The notes: generated by a model not told the origin, from the sequence alone. A stretch of 64,000 nt of DNA from Monarcha castaneiventris obscurior (GCA_026261815.1 JAMPIT010000566.1:30095001-30159000), one strand, 5' to 3'; shown: positions 1-42,074, counted from the first letter of the stretch. Made by a program: numbers and translations.

Positions 1-28885
<28,885 letters not shown>

Positions 28886-31800
28886 ACTGGTAAAGAAGAA
28901 GAAAGTATCCCCAAAGGAATCCCTTCTAGATTAACACAAAGGCTGTGTTTGGTGTTTCATCTTGCTTAAAGAGAAAAAGGTAATGTATATGAGGAATGGC
29001 CTGATATGCCTCTGACAGAGGGAGTAGATGCAGGACAGCACTTACTTCATGAAGAAGGCAGTTTAGAAGCTCTGAGCAGCTGCAGACATTAAGCTGTGTT
29101 TCCTTAATAGATTCCCAACAGCTCAGTTGGAGTGCTGGTGGGTGTAAGCGATGCGGTGCTTAGAGACAACGAGCCAGGAGCACCAGTGGGAGGCACCCAG
29201 GCCACAGTAACTCATGAGGCAGGTGTGAAGAGCAGCAGGCACTGTGGATGTACAGGCTGCTAAGAGGTACAAAGGTTCGTGTTCCAAGCCAGAGAGTGTA
29301 GATGAGTAATGTCAGTTGCTTTTGTTACTGGAATCATGGCTATTTATTTGCTACTGAGTTATATACCATTTTCATGATGGACAAAAATTGTAATATTTTT
29401 AAATGAAAGATTTTGTCATCTTCATTTATTTTGTAAATGTTTAATGAATCAAGACTGGAGTTAAATCTTAAGAAAAGAGTAAGAGTACGCCTCAACTCAC
29501 TTTAAAATGTAGTGTCCCTTGCTCCTTGCTTTAGTCTTTTAAATTTTATACTGCTTAGCATTTCTGTCAACTAGCTTCCCCTTATTAATGTTAAAATGGG
29601 ATTTATTTGTAAGAATTTATTATCTCTCTATGCAATTTTGCATAGAAGTACTGTAAAATTTAGTATTTTGTGGTTTGCTGTGGTAACTGGAAAAAACATA
29701 GAAGCCCATAAAATAGTTTTCAAAAGCACTAAAAGGACAGTGGTATCCATCTCTCATCAGTGTTAGTGACAAGAGATTGGATCCCTCACCTGTCTTCCCT
29801 TGTGTACATCACCATTTTTCACAAATGAATGAAGTTCTGCATTGATTCTTGGTTCTCCACTTAGATCCTCTTTGTCATTGCTCTTTCTTGGCATTTGTCT
29901 GCACCTGCCAAGAGATTGCTGAAATTAATTTGACAGTCATAGACACTTACTCTGTAAGAGATCTACTTTTTATGCACCTGTCAGTCATAGGACTGTGGAA
30001 TCTGTCTCCACAACACTGTGGCTGGAAAAGATCAGAGGGACTGAGAATGCAAATGATCATAGGAAAGCTTTAAGTATTTATCTGTTTGCACCAAGAACAC
30101 AGGATTTAACAGACCCTGGTAGAGACCTCTAAGTCACTCAGGTAAAAATGCTAAATTTTCCTAAACCCTTGTTCTGGTCCTTTGTGAGATACAGAGGGTC
30201 AACCCTTTAGTCAATACTGCTATCAGTAACAGAATACCAAATTGTATTCTCTGTAACACATAGTTCACACTGCCCAGGGTTTGCTTAATAGATGTAAACA
30301 TAAGGATTGGAGAAGGGTTGTGTTCTAACTTAGATGCCCTGAATCCTCTTCAGACCTCCTGGTCCCTTCATTTAGGCATCTAAGACCTCTGGTGTTTTTG
30401 TTCAAATTCACACAGATAACTGGTGGTGTTCAGATGGTCCCCATGGACAGAGATGAGCAGTGTCCTTTCATGCCAGAACAGCCTGTTGCTTACTCCAGCC
30501 CAAAACCAGTCTGTTGGTCTAACATATAGGCATTGTGCACGATTACTGTGTCCCTGAGCTGAGACAACTCAGGTGCACCCTGAGTTAGATGCCAAAGCTA
30601 TAAGTTACAAATTCCTCCTCTTATCTCCAGTGACCCTGCTTCCTTCTGGCATGTGTCCCTCTGCATTCACACAGAGTATGGCCCGAATTGCTGAAGGAAA
30701 AGAAACGGAAGCAAAGGGATAATTTTAATCTGTTAAGTACTCCACTTAACAATGATGTTTGCACCAGACTGACATAAATATACGTAGCTCTGGCCAAAGC
30801 CCATAAATATTTCAGTGTATACTTTTTGTTAACTGAACAGGTGCAGTACAATGCATTATTAAAGGGATATTGTTAAAACTATGTAAACTATAGAACTGAG
30901 CAACCCCTTTCTTCTGAAAATAGGAAATACAACATAATATGGTTATTTCTTAAGTTTTTCTGTCAAGCTGTCAGCAGCCAAACTCATAAAAAACCAACCA
31001 AGTCAACAACAGATCCTGTAAGCACTAGATTCCCTCATTTGAACTGAGATGCCATCATAAAATCAGTTCATTCCCACAACTAAATCCAAGTTTGGCTTTA
31101 TACAATTGTCAGTTTCTACCCATAACTCCTAGATTTTAGGGATTTAGACTAAGATAAGTAGGCTGACTTTTGAGACCAGTCTCATTCTTGGATTAAAACT
31201 GTATGACCATGTTCTACTTTTCCATGTTTGCTAACAGGAACCAATATAGTGTATCAACACTGAAAAACATTATCATTTTCTGAGAAAAAAACACTGGAGT
31301 TGCCTAACAGAGGTTAAGCTGGCTATGAATACAAATTCACATGTATATTGACTTGGACTGTCAGGTTAAACTCAGTCTGTGGTTATGCACGGGCATAAAC
31401 TTGTGTGGTTAATTCCCATTAATACCCAGAGGCCTGATTTACTGAACCCAACAGTCCCCCCTGTGATAGCTTGTTGCCTTGCCTTATTAGCCTCCTTAGG
31501 AGGAGCCCTTGGGGCTTGAAAACAGGATCCAGAAGATCAACATGGTGGTTTGCAGCAAGTAACAGAAGGAGTTGAGATTTATGTAGTTGTTGTGGGTGCA
31601 GTTTGACCCTGGACTATCACCCAAGTAAATGGCAGGTAAGTGGGTGTACAGCTCTCTTCTATCCAACACATTCCTTTTTAGATGGAATGCTTTAAATACG
31701 TGAGGGGTCAAGGGAAAAACCTTTGGGCATGTAACCATGTAGTGCTGCTCCTTGTTCCAGTTTCTGTTCAAAATGTGTTAAACCCTTCAGAGCAGGGGCT

Positions 31801-32720
31801 GCTATCTGGCTGTCTAGGAATGGCACTCTCATGGCTGATTTCAGCTGCTTGGTGTTATCATCAAGGCTGAGGCTGGTGCTAGAATGACATGGAGGGCTTT
31901 GAAACAGGACAGACTTTGCTAATTAGAAAACTTCCTCCCTGCTACAGCCTTTATTGCTCTTCCCACTGGTGTCTGAAAGGGAACACCCTTAATATAAATT
32001 AATAACATGCTTGTCTCAAAAAATGCAGTTATGATATAATGATTTAATTTATTTCCCCATAACAAGCCCATTATCAGGCACTCTTATCCATCTGTATTCC
32101 AAAATTTGTTTCAGAAGGTACTGAATAGACTCCAAGAGGCATAGATCTCAGGTTTTACTATTTATTTGAATTTGTAGAGCTCAAGATAGTCATGTAGCGT
32201 TATCAATCTGAGTTGTGTAAGTATTTTAGTATATACTGCTGACTTTATGCAGCCTCAGTTCAGTCTTTCAAGCTGTCGGCTTTCAAAAATGCCCAACTAA
32301 ACTAAACAGGAGAATAAAAATCTTTGAATGATGCAGGTTCAGTATTGTACCTTTGTTTTGCATGAACTGTGGTCAGTTACATTCCTCTTCTGATGTGTAC
32401 TTGAAGCAATCTGTACCAGAAAATTTAATAATAAAGTACAGAAATTGATGACATTAGACAGACCCTTCGGCTGTCCCAGGATACTAATTATTAATTCTTA
32501 TGCTTTGAAGAAGCAGAAAAAGAATGTTTAAGAATTACAGGAGACTCACTGATTTCGTGTTGGAATGACACTATATTTATGACTATAGTTTTGTTTTGAT
32601 TCTGTTTGTTGGTTTTTTGGTTGGTTTTTTTTTTATTGTAGAAAACAGTGTATATGTTGCACCTTATAAAAAACAATGTTTGGACTCTATTTTTAAAATA
32701 AAACTGACAGTACTGGAAAC
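28886..32720 (+). other. CLCN4: CLCN4 3' untranslated region (probable extent)
   Basis: The AT-rich sequence after the stop has no splice-like boundary or coding frame. Human CLCN4 also has a multi-kilobase 3' UTR. AATAAA hexamers occur at 32313, 32430 and 32697. The last is preceded by a T/TG-rich tract and is the best candidate for the distal cleavage site. The exact end is inferred, and shorter isoforms are possible. Confidence 0.55.
32697..32702 (+). promoter_or_regulatory. CLCN4: Candidate distal poly(A) signal AATAAA of CLCN4
   Basis: A canonical AATAAA lies about 3.8 kb after the stop, with a T/TG-rich stretch (32590-32640) upstream. Cleavage would fall around 32712-32732. Alternative hexamers at 32313-32318 and 32430-32435 could give slightly shorter transcripts. 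Confidence 0.5.
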
Positions 32721-34029
32721 ATTTCTTGGACATCTTATTAATTAGAGAAGTATTTCACTTAATGTCTGTATAATTTTTACGTTTCCTTTTCTCGCTTTTA
32801 GGGCTAACTCAAGCCTGAGTTCTAGAGATCTAAGATATCCAATTCAGTTATGGGTTAGGTAATATTAAGAAGGGAGTTAGTAAAGTTCACACAGTGGACT
32901 TCAGAGAATCAGCCTGGAAAGCTGGCTATTTTATTTTCAGAGAAAAATGGTTTTTTTCTTCAGCATCATAAATACCTTAGAAAACTAAAAAGATAAGAAA
33001 AATTATTTATCTAACCAGGTTATTCTGTCTACAATAATCATTAAACTTTAACACTAGATGATGCAAAGCCCCTCTTAATACAATTTTTGTATATATTTTT
33101 CAGTTGCAGTTTAACTCAGAGCTAAGATCAAAGACTGAAAACAACAGATTCAATCATCCCCATTTAATTGGATGAGATATACCCTAAATCTCTGTCAGAG
33201 GCTAAATTCTAGGTAGTAGCAAAGAATATGGGCTTGATCCTGATCAACATACTAACTAAAATGAAGATGGCAGCAATATCCTAGTTCACATTAAGTGACT
33301 CATTTCAGAAGCTGGTATTGGGAGTCCCATGGCCTTCAACTCATTCCATGGATTGCTGTGCCCTTAACACAACCCAAAACACACACCAAAAAGCCAGGAG
33401 TCATCAGGCATGCAGCAACTTTAATAAGTAGTAATAATTCCTGTAGTTTGCATTTGGTCATGGGGGTCTGAACTTTAGACCTACCTGTCATCACTTGTGA
33501 TGGCACAGCTGGGAAATGGAATAGAGCATGTTGAGAGGAATTCAGCACTGCCCTGGTGCTGCTGTGCTCCACATATCCTGGCCTATCCTCCATTTATCCA
33601 AACCAAGCAGCCCGTTTCCATCCATGTGCCTTCTTGCTCCTTTAGGGGAGGCTCTTCCTCCACATGTATTTCCTACAAGCTGTATTACTCCCTGACGCTG
33701 TTCTGCTCCTCTGCTCCAAATGTGATCCAGCTCCTCTCTGCTATGGTGGCCCACTAAGCAAAATCTCACAGACACTGTATCCAAAATAAGAAAGGTGCAT
33801 CTTTGGTGGAAGGCCTCTGCTTGTGGCAGATGGGATTTTGCATTGCTGCTTTCTGGAGGACATGGCAAACATGGTGTTGCTAGAATGCTGCATTGAGTTT
33901 TTTGATGTGTTTTTGGCTTGCTATCCGTTAGGATCTGGTTACTGAGTTGTCTCTGCCTGAATTAAGGTGCAAAGAAGACCTCATGCCAAAGTCAATAGTA
34001 CAGATTTTATTTAACGGTAAATGTCAAGT

Positions 34030-34112
34030 AGAGAGAGATAGAAATGGGGGGGCAGGGAGGGAGAGGGAGTGGTGTTGGGCAGGGAAGAGAAAGAGAGTGT
34101 GAGAGAGAGATT
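34030..34112 (+). repeat. Purine-rich (GA/GGGA) tract containing a G-quadruplex motif
   Basis: A long run of mainly G and A on the + strand. G-runs at 34046-34052, 34055-34057, 34059-34061 and 34065-34067 are separated by loops of 2, 1 and 3 nt, matching the canonical quadruplex pattern. Confidence 0.8.
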
Positions 34113-34305
34113 AAGCAAAGGTACCAGCACCACACAGAATCCTGTGGTGTCCTGCTGGACCTTCTTCACCCTGGTCTGCTCAGTGGTGGGGGTTCCCAAG
34201 TGTTCTTCTGGAGGTGCCACTTTTATACAGTCCAAGTCCTGGGTATCCACGAGGTGTGGGTGCTGTTCCCACCCAGCATGGCGTGGTGTGTGTGTAAGCT
34301 GCTTC

Positions 34306-34436
34306 CTTTCTCACAGTTTGCCTTGGTGGGAGTTTTTGTCCAGATAGTAACCTAGATCTGCCTCACCAGGCCTGGCACCTTCCTGTTGTTGCTGTCTGTG
34401 CTTTTCCCACAGTTTGCACTGTGGAATGTTGTCCAG
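34306..34436 (+). repeat. Diverged internal tandem duplication (unit offset about 95 nt)
   Basis: A block at 34306-34343 (CTTTCTCACAGTTTGCC..., ending TTGTCCAG) recurs at 34401-34436 (CTTTTCCCACAGTTTGCAC..., ending TTGTCCAG) with similar wording. It may belong to an unclassified interspersed repeat between about 33960 and 34670. Confidence 0.5.
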
Positions 34437-37400
34437 TGTGTTCATTCCAAACTTTCACCATTTAGGTCTGGTATTAATGCCTTCCTGTTTGCCATCTGTG
34501 CTTATCTCAAGCTCCTTTTTTGGTGGCTTCTCTTGTGGGAACTTTCTTGTTTGACAGTATTTGAGGCTGTTCATTTTGCTTCTCCAGGTCCTCACACTAT
34601 CTTGATGAAATGTCACAAAGAAGGAATTTTGAGAAAAATAGCTGCTGCGTTTCAGAGATCAGTCTAGTATGTTCACCCTCTTAACCAGTAACTAGTGACT
34701 TCCCAGTGAAGTCAATCTAGAGCTGGGATGTGACTGTGAGAGCTGTATCCTGAAGCAGTTAAGGGCTCTTAGGCAGAATGAGACAGGAACTGCTGACCTG
34801 TAGCTGCAGCATTTGGTTAACTTCCATCCCTCCTTTAACCTTATTGTATTCTGAGCATAATTAATATTCTCTGTTTGAGCACATTATAAGAACTGTTCTA
34901 GCACAGTTAATGATTCAACCCTTGCTGTCTTTCAGAACTATCTTGTATAGTCAGGATTAAAATAATCTGAGTGTTCCTACTGGCTTTCCCCAGCCACAGC
35001 AGGTAACTGGTTAGGAAGACATTACCATATGTTACAGCCAGATTGGGGAGAGTTAGTATTTGGCACTTCAGCTGTGTTTCATTTGAGAAATGATTGTGCA
35101 GCCTGAACAATCAGTGCACAGCTCTCTGTGGGGATTTGCAAAGCCTGATGATTTGTTCCTGGCTTGCACAGCGTTCAGAGCAATGTTTGTGGCCAGCTGA
35201 TGTTACATAGCCTTCTTTCTTAATCCACAAAGATTCAGTAAAGGGCACAGAAAAAAATGTGCAGATTTCTTAGAAAACTAGACCGTCAACTACATTAGCT
35301 AGGAAGAGTTGCTTTATTGTCTCAAAGGTGTGTCCACAGAGGCATCTCACTCTCAGGAGAACCATCCCTGGTGAAGGGTTCACTGGCTGGTCTCACAACT
35401 AGGGAGGAGTAATAACTGAAATATAAAATCATATCTGTTTGTGTTGACTACAACCAATGATACTGTTTTTCTTTCCAAATGTATTCTAAAAGACAACTTT
35501 TTTCCTTTTTGAAGTAAGCTTGCTGTTTCTACAGTTGCTAGTGAAAACTGGACTGTGGCCATGCACAATTTGATGTGGAGTGCTGCAGCACTAGTGCATT
35601 ACATGCTAGTTGAGTGTTTCTCCTTTGATAAATGCAGTAAAAAGGAGTGGCTGCCATAAGTGTGCCATGCAAAAGGACCATTCCAAATAATTAGAAAGTG
35701 AGATGGACTGTAGTTCTCTGCTTCTAAAGATTCCCAACAGGTAAGATTGAAAGGTTATGAAGCCTTATGATTTATAAAATATATTTGTGTTTAGATTATT
35801 ACCAGAGTTTCAATTTGCCTAAAGACAAATATTACTTACTTAACTCTCAGATCAAGTGACCATTAGAATCCAAAATTTCTGAACGATGTACAGGGGGCAG
35901 CCAGTCTCTTCAAGTCCCCAAGCCTGGGAAGAGAGAGAGACACCTAAGCTCTACTGTGGTTCAGGGATGAGGGAGAGGGCACAAAGTCTACCAAAGGCTC
36001 CAAAATGGCCCTGATCAACAGTGAGATTCAGGAAAAAAGCACAGTATGTGCCATCACCAGCCCTTCCCTTTTTCACAGTAGCCTCATGGTTAGAGACTGG
36101 ATCTCGTAGGGCTGGGATCCAGTTTTAGTGTTAAGTAAATGTCTATGCAATACAGGTCTTGTAGATGTTAAGTGCAGCTCACTAAGTTACCATAGTGCAG
36201 CTCCTTCTTTGCTAACTGCTGCTCTGGTGGGCCTTCTGCCAGCCCAGGAGAAGCATTGTTCTAAAAGGGACATTTGTAGACTTCTGTTTAAAGATAACTC
36301 AGCTAGCTATCCTGAATTACATTGAGATGCAGATTCTGTATCTAAATTGTTATAGGAAACTTAGGCTTCTGCTTATACTCTCATATTTAGGATATTGGGA
36401 TGTTCATCACATTTTTAGGCCTTGCTGTAGCCTGAACACAGTATTTTGCTTCATGTAAGTGAAGTTAAAATCTAACAACCATTTGTCACTGACCAGAATA
36501 TTTAGCCATCTTCTATGCAGTCACTGCTTGAGATCAATTATCATTTAGATTATTGTACTAATTAATGATTTTTAATCTGCCTGATATTTAAGCACCTTTT
36601 TAATATTTATTTATCCAATTAACTAATTCAAATGGTACAATAATTAGAGGTAGAACAAAGGTATAAATAGTCTGCCTGAAGATTTTCCACATCATAGATA
36701 ATAAATATTGACTCTGAATTACGTTTTGGCCCTGTCTCCATTTTTAAGGAACACTGCTACAAAGCACTAGTCAAAGGAACACAAGGAATAAATAATAATC
36801 TCCTCTGCACCTCTTCTTTCCAAGCCTGCAGGGATGTACATGAAACAATTCCTTTTCTCTCTGTCAAGCCAGGTTTTGGCAATAGGAATCTCTGCACACT
36901 TGATGGCTACAACAACTCCTGTTTAGTAAATCTCTCCATGTCAGACTGCTTCCTTCTGGATAAACAGGCACCATTCCAAGAGTACCAGTTTTCCTTGTGC
37001 ATGAGAATAACCAGGTAGGGCAGGTAACGACCACCTCCATCCCCTCCTCCTGTTCTCACTTCACTGTTTTTCTCCTCATTCAGTCCCAACCATCCAGTCC
37101 CAACCCGTTCTGCCTCTTTGCTGCAGCTTTTCTGTAATAACCCAAGAATCCCCCAAAAAATCAACACATCTGCTCTTTCTATTCACATGGGCCTTCTGCA
37201 CAGAATGCAAATTTGCCAGCAACAAAGTCAGTAGCTAAGATAGTCTAGTTACCAGCATTATTTCCACCAAATAAAAATTCAGTGCTCATGAATTATAAAA
37301 GACAAGCAGTTGAGGGACCAGAACCAGGGGCCAGCTTGATCATCTGATGGCCTGGTACATACAGACTACAGTAACATATACTGCCTTATTTGCTCTTTTT

Positions 37401-39149
37401 CTGGCTCCATGTTAGACTTCTGCCTTCTTACTGTTCAAGCTTCAACAATATAGAGGACAGGAGGAGTTGTTCCTTTGCCGAGATCCATTTTTTGTCTCAG
37501 GATAATGCCCCATTCATGAGACTGTGAAGTTTTTTGCCTCTCCTACTGTAGCTTTTTCATTCTTCATGAACATATACATTAGTCCAGGGATGAAAACAGC
37601 CTTCTTAGCAGTGGTTACATTTGCTCACTGGATGGAGAGGCAAGGAATGAACCCAAGGTTCCTGCATCCTGTCCACCTCCCTGCTACCTCCCTGCTGAAG
37701 CCATGAAGATTTTATATTAAAAGAAGTAAGTCTGTGTGTGCAGGAAAAGAAGGGAATTGTGAGAAGTAGTTGGTGTAAGTGCCAAACTCAGAAACTCTGT
37801 GATGGACATTCAGCCCAGGATAACCTCTGAAGCAGCAAAGTGGAATGAATGCACATCCATCCTCCGTGTTTCTCATATCTCCACTGAGATGATCAGCTCC
37901 TGCAGTTCCTGTTTTAGGTGTCCAGAGTGACACCAGGTATCATATAGGATATATAGGATGTGTGAGGTTTTCACATCCACCTGTTGACTCTGACCATCCT
38001 CTCCAGTGTTAAAACCTGCAGTAGCTGTGGTTGATTGATTGACAGGACTGAGGGGCAAGACTAAAATGTTTGTCTGTGGCAAAGGGGCTCCAGCGTGGAA
38101 CATGTGTGGCTGCCTGGTGACCAGCCCCTCACAGACAGCTGATCTGAGATCAGCTCTCCTGTGGATCCCACAACATGGCTCCACGAAAGGATGAGCCCTC
38201 GCTTTCCACCCCTTACAGAAGTTTAGTGTTTTTTAAATGGAGAGTTGAAACTCACTATTGGCACAAGGTAAGGAAACAAGTGGTTGACCCTTTCCACTCT
38301 TGTCCCTACCCAAGTAATGCCTTCCTCTGTACTCCTTCAGCAATACATCTGCGTATTCATTTGTGTGGTGTTGGCACAAAGACAACTTGAGCAAAGCCCA
38401 GTCTGCAGCACTCCTTTCCCTCAAGCTACAGGCACTCCAAGCCCCGCACACAGAAACAGCAAGTGCTCTTCTCTACCTGGTGACACTCGAACAGCAGTTG
38501 GAGCAGCAGTGCAGACACCTCCTCCCGTCTTCATTGTCCTGGTGCTGTAAGGCTCTGGGAGCAGGAATGCACAGAGGAAAAAGGTGGAGAACTGTGATAC
38601 TTGGCTGATGATCCACCCTGTTGGGACTGACTTTTAAGCTGGTCCTCAAAAGTTCTGGCTGGCCTCTTCCTTCCCACTGCTCCCTCCTGCTAAGCTCACA
38701 GTTGGTCAGAGGGGGAGTGTTCAGTGAGTAACTGCATCACACTGCACAGCCACACTGGGAACTGCAGTTAGCTTTTCTACAGATGCACAAAGTCTGCCTT
38801 TCTCAGATCAATGGAAAACCAAATCTGTGGTTGTGTCTACCACAACTCCATGTGCACTGAGCACAAAAGGCTGGCAGTTTATCACAGCAGCCAGCCATGG
38901 TCTAGCCTCATATCTTTTCTGCACTGACAAGAGGGCCCCATGGTTTTCCTTGCATTTAGATTTTCTATGAACTTCAAAGGGAAGATATTATCAGTTATGA
39001 GAGTGTTCAAGTACTGGAGGACACTTGAGAGAGGCCAGCATCCTCATGCGATAAGGAGAGCTGGAAGTGCCACACAGGCACTCTGTGCTGCCTCTGAACC
39101 AGCAGACAACATTTCGGGTACACCTGCACCATGCCAGGGCAAACACTCA

Positions 39150-39408
39150 CCAAGGGGTGATGGCTTTAAACTGAAAAACAGCAGGTTTAGATCGGGTATT
39201 AGGAAGAAATTCTTTACTGTGAGGGTAGAGAGGCACTGGAACAGGTTTCCCAGAGAAGCTGTGGACGCCTCATCACTGGAAGTGTTCAAGGCCTGATTGA
39301 ATGGGATTTTGAGCAATCTGGTCAAGCGGGAGGTGTCCCAGCCCGTGTCAGGTGGGGTGGAATTAGATGACCTTTAAGGTCCCTTCCAATCCGAATTGCT
39401 CTGTGATG
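39150..39408 (+). mobile_element. CR1 LINE 3' fragment
   Basis: The + strand gives the CR1 C-terminal signature ([20 protein letters not shown]) and then the ACCTTTAAGGTCCCTTCCAA tail. The very end is diverged and lacks clean ATTCTATG repeats. A CpG-rich patch follows directly. Confidence 0.9.
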
Positions 39409-39620
39409 GCGCGATTCCGCTCTGTGCTGCGCCGAATTCTCGGGGTGTTTAGCCATCCGCTGCCCCAGGCTCTGAGTTCAGCTGCCGTATTTATTGATGA
39501 GCATTAGGACATGGAGCAGGGTTCAATCCCTGCGGAGGGCTGGAGCCGCGGGCCCCGCTAGGTGGCAATGCCGCCCTGGGCACGGCTGCGGCCTTGCCGG
39601 GCGCTGACTCCCGACTCCTG
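39405..39620. promoter_or_regulatory. Small CpG-rich patch with CTCF-like core motif
   Basis: About 18 CpG dinucleotides fall in roughly 210 nt, against near absence of CpG in the surrounding kilobases. Within it CCGCTAGGTGGCAA (39555-39568, + strand) matches the CTCF core consensus at 13 of 14 positions. Function is inferred; it could instead be a GC-rich repeat remnant. Confidence 0.45.
39555..39568 (+). promoter_or_regulatory. Candidate CTCF binding core
   Basis: CCGCTAGGTGGCAA fits CCRSYAGRKGGCRS except the last base. It lies inside the CpG-rich patch downstream of CLCN4. Confidence 0.45.
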
Positions 39621-42074
39621 CAGCCATCAAACCTGTGACACTCTTTGCTCTAAATGTATAATTTGCCTCATGAATTTTCGTAGATGTGCCAATTAAAATC
39701 AATTTTTAAAAATTGTGTTTATTTATGTATTTATTTACTTTAGCTATGTCGGGAAGCAATTTTTTTTGCAATTTTGCTTTTAGCAATTTATTTATTTTAG
39801 CTATTTTCTGTCAGGAAAGGGAGAGGAAAGAAAGAAATCTTTTTCTTTGTTTGGAGTATCTGGCAGGGCTAAAGCACAACTGTCTGCTTTGGCTCCTTAA
39901 GCCACCTATCACATCTGTAAAAACATAGTGGCAAAAGGAGGAAAAAATAATCTGCGATGCTTTCCTGGTGGTTTCTATGAGGCTTTCATGTAACCAATAC
40001 ATTTTCATCAATTATGCATTTAGGTCACAGGAAGAGTTGGTTGAAGGAATTCTTTTGCCATTTCAAAGTCGCTGTCAGGAAGGAAATACAGCCAAGCTGA
40101 TGGAGCTAGAAGAAACACAGTTTTGTTCTTCTGACCTGATATTTTTCTTCTTAATTTTCTTTACCATCATTCCTATTTGCATAAGTATGTCCCTCAGCAT
40201 AGAAATATCTGTGTAGGGAATGCACAGAGGCTCTAGGAGCATGGAAAGGTCTTATTTTGCAATGGCAATTCTAAAACATGTTGTTGTTTGTGTTGTTTAC
40301 ATAAAACAACATTAGAGAATTGAGTGAAATGCCTTCCCTGTAAAACATTTGGTCAGATCTGGAAAACAGCATATGCTCCTTGGTAGGCAGCATTACCCTA
40401 TGTAACCTTTAGGCTTCTGTGCAATTTACAACCCCAAGTTACATACTTAAATATCCTTCTAAAAGTATAATGAGAATTAAGTGCTGAGGGACAGGTTTCA
40501 CAGTAGCCACCACACAGAACAGGCTACAGCTGATATTAGCTACCGAAAAATACCAGAGAAGACCTTAAGGTCTTACCTCTTCCCTATATTGGTAATCACA
40601 GAAGTCTCAGAGCACTTACTTTCTTTTTTTCTTGTGGAAAATTCCTGAGAACTTGTGGAAATGCTTCTGGTGCTGTGGTGCATCTTACATGTGCTTAGAA
40701 AGTTGAGCAGAAAACAGAAAATCAATGGTCAGGGCTTTCCACTCCTACACCTAAGGAGGCTGACAACATCCTGCAAACCCTGGCAAAAGTAATATGTAAG
40801 GGCAGAAGGGAGAAGAGAGAGATTGCTGCAATTAGTGAGAGAAGAAAGCTCTGCATTCCTACTCCTTCTCCCAACTTTGCTTATGTATTTTATCTACTTT
40901 TCTCAAATGTTCCAGGCTTGGGAACAGGGACAAAATGGAAGTCTCCATCCTCGGAAGTAAGTGCCACAGCAGTTAGACTAGAGATTTTCCCTGTGCATAC
41001 TGTGGCCCTCATCATGCATTCCTGTGGCCCAGCTTCAGCAGGAAAGGCAAAGACTGCTTTTCTCTCTGTTCTTTCCTAACCTGAAGGTCAGGGCTCCAGA
41101 CTGAAGAGGATCTTACAGCCAGGTGATTCTTCTCCAGTGCACCATCTCTTCCTTGGGTGATGTACCTGAAAATAAGTAGAATTGACATTCAGCAGTGCCA
41201 GAGCACCAGCTCATGCTGGGTGACAGAAGGCTGGCTTGGCTAAGACAGACCAAGTTGTCCCGTTGCTGGAGGCTGTGTCCATGAGCTGAGACTCATGGTA
41301 AAGCACAGCATGCTTGTTTAGAGATCTGTAGCTGGCTCTGAAATATATGGCTCCTTAACAGGAGTCAGCTTGGGTTAGCAGCAACTCTCCTTTCTAGGAA
41401 GTGTGAAGAAAAGATTAGCAGGGAGTAAGCATTGTGCCCACAGAACTAGAACGCCCTGGGACCAGGGTTGGTCTCTTGACATTGCACATATTGCCCTGTA
41501 CCAGCTTGTTTGGATCAATATATTTGGCAATGAGTAAATTGCTTCCTACGGACCCTGAGAAATCTGAGAGAGGTGGTGGAGAATTTGTGAAACACCAGTT
41601 GAAGTTGTTAGGGACCAAAGGTCCTTATTACAAAACAAGTACCTTTACTACCCTGGTCTGAGGTGTCTCTCTGCTAAGAGTGAAATACAGAGTATGCCTC
41701 TTTAATCCAGAGCAATTTTTATTCATATGTTTTCATTTTGGAAGCCAAGAGCTAAGAACTATTTCAAAGGTTAAATTTAGCATGTTAGTACTATATACGA
41801 ATAATCATTTCAGATATTTAAATTGATTCTCAAAATAGTCTCACCAGTAAGAAGAAAACCTCCTAACTGCCTTAAAATAAAACAAAAAGTTAAATTCTGC
41901 TCTAATTAAGGTTACACATGCAAAAGTTAGCAGTTTTCCTATGTTTATGAAATAAATGTGTCCTATGAGACAGGGAGTTTGGAGGCAGTGCTCTTTCATG
42001 CCTTCCTCTCGGAGATGTCCTATTTTCCACAAACACTTAAATATGTATTTCACAGTGTGAGCGTGACTTTAGCA

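Larger units (their letters stand above)
32721..39149. other. Intergenic, downstream of CLCN4
   Basis: No gene recognised. It holds the purine/G4 tract (34.03-34.11 kb), a possible unclassified repeat (about 33.96-34.67 kb), an AT-rich block with many TAAT/ATTA cores (36.48-36.72 kb) and a two-unit 14-nt tandem repeat at 37078-37105. Short open frames here match nothing I know. Confidence 0.6.

Noticed and set aside
39519..39531. tRNA B-box-like GGTTCAATCC
   Set aside because: No A box, acceptor stem or cloverleaf can be drawn around it, so it is not a tRNA or clear tRNA-derived SINE.
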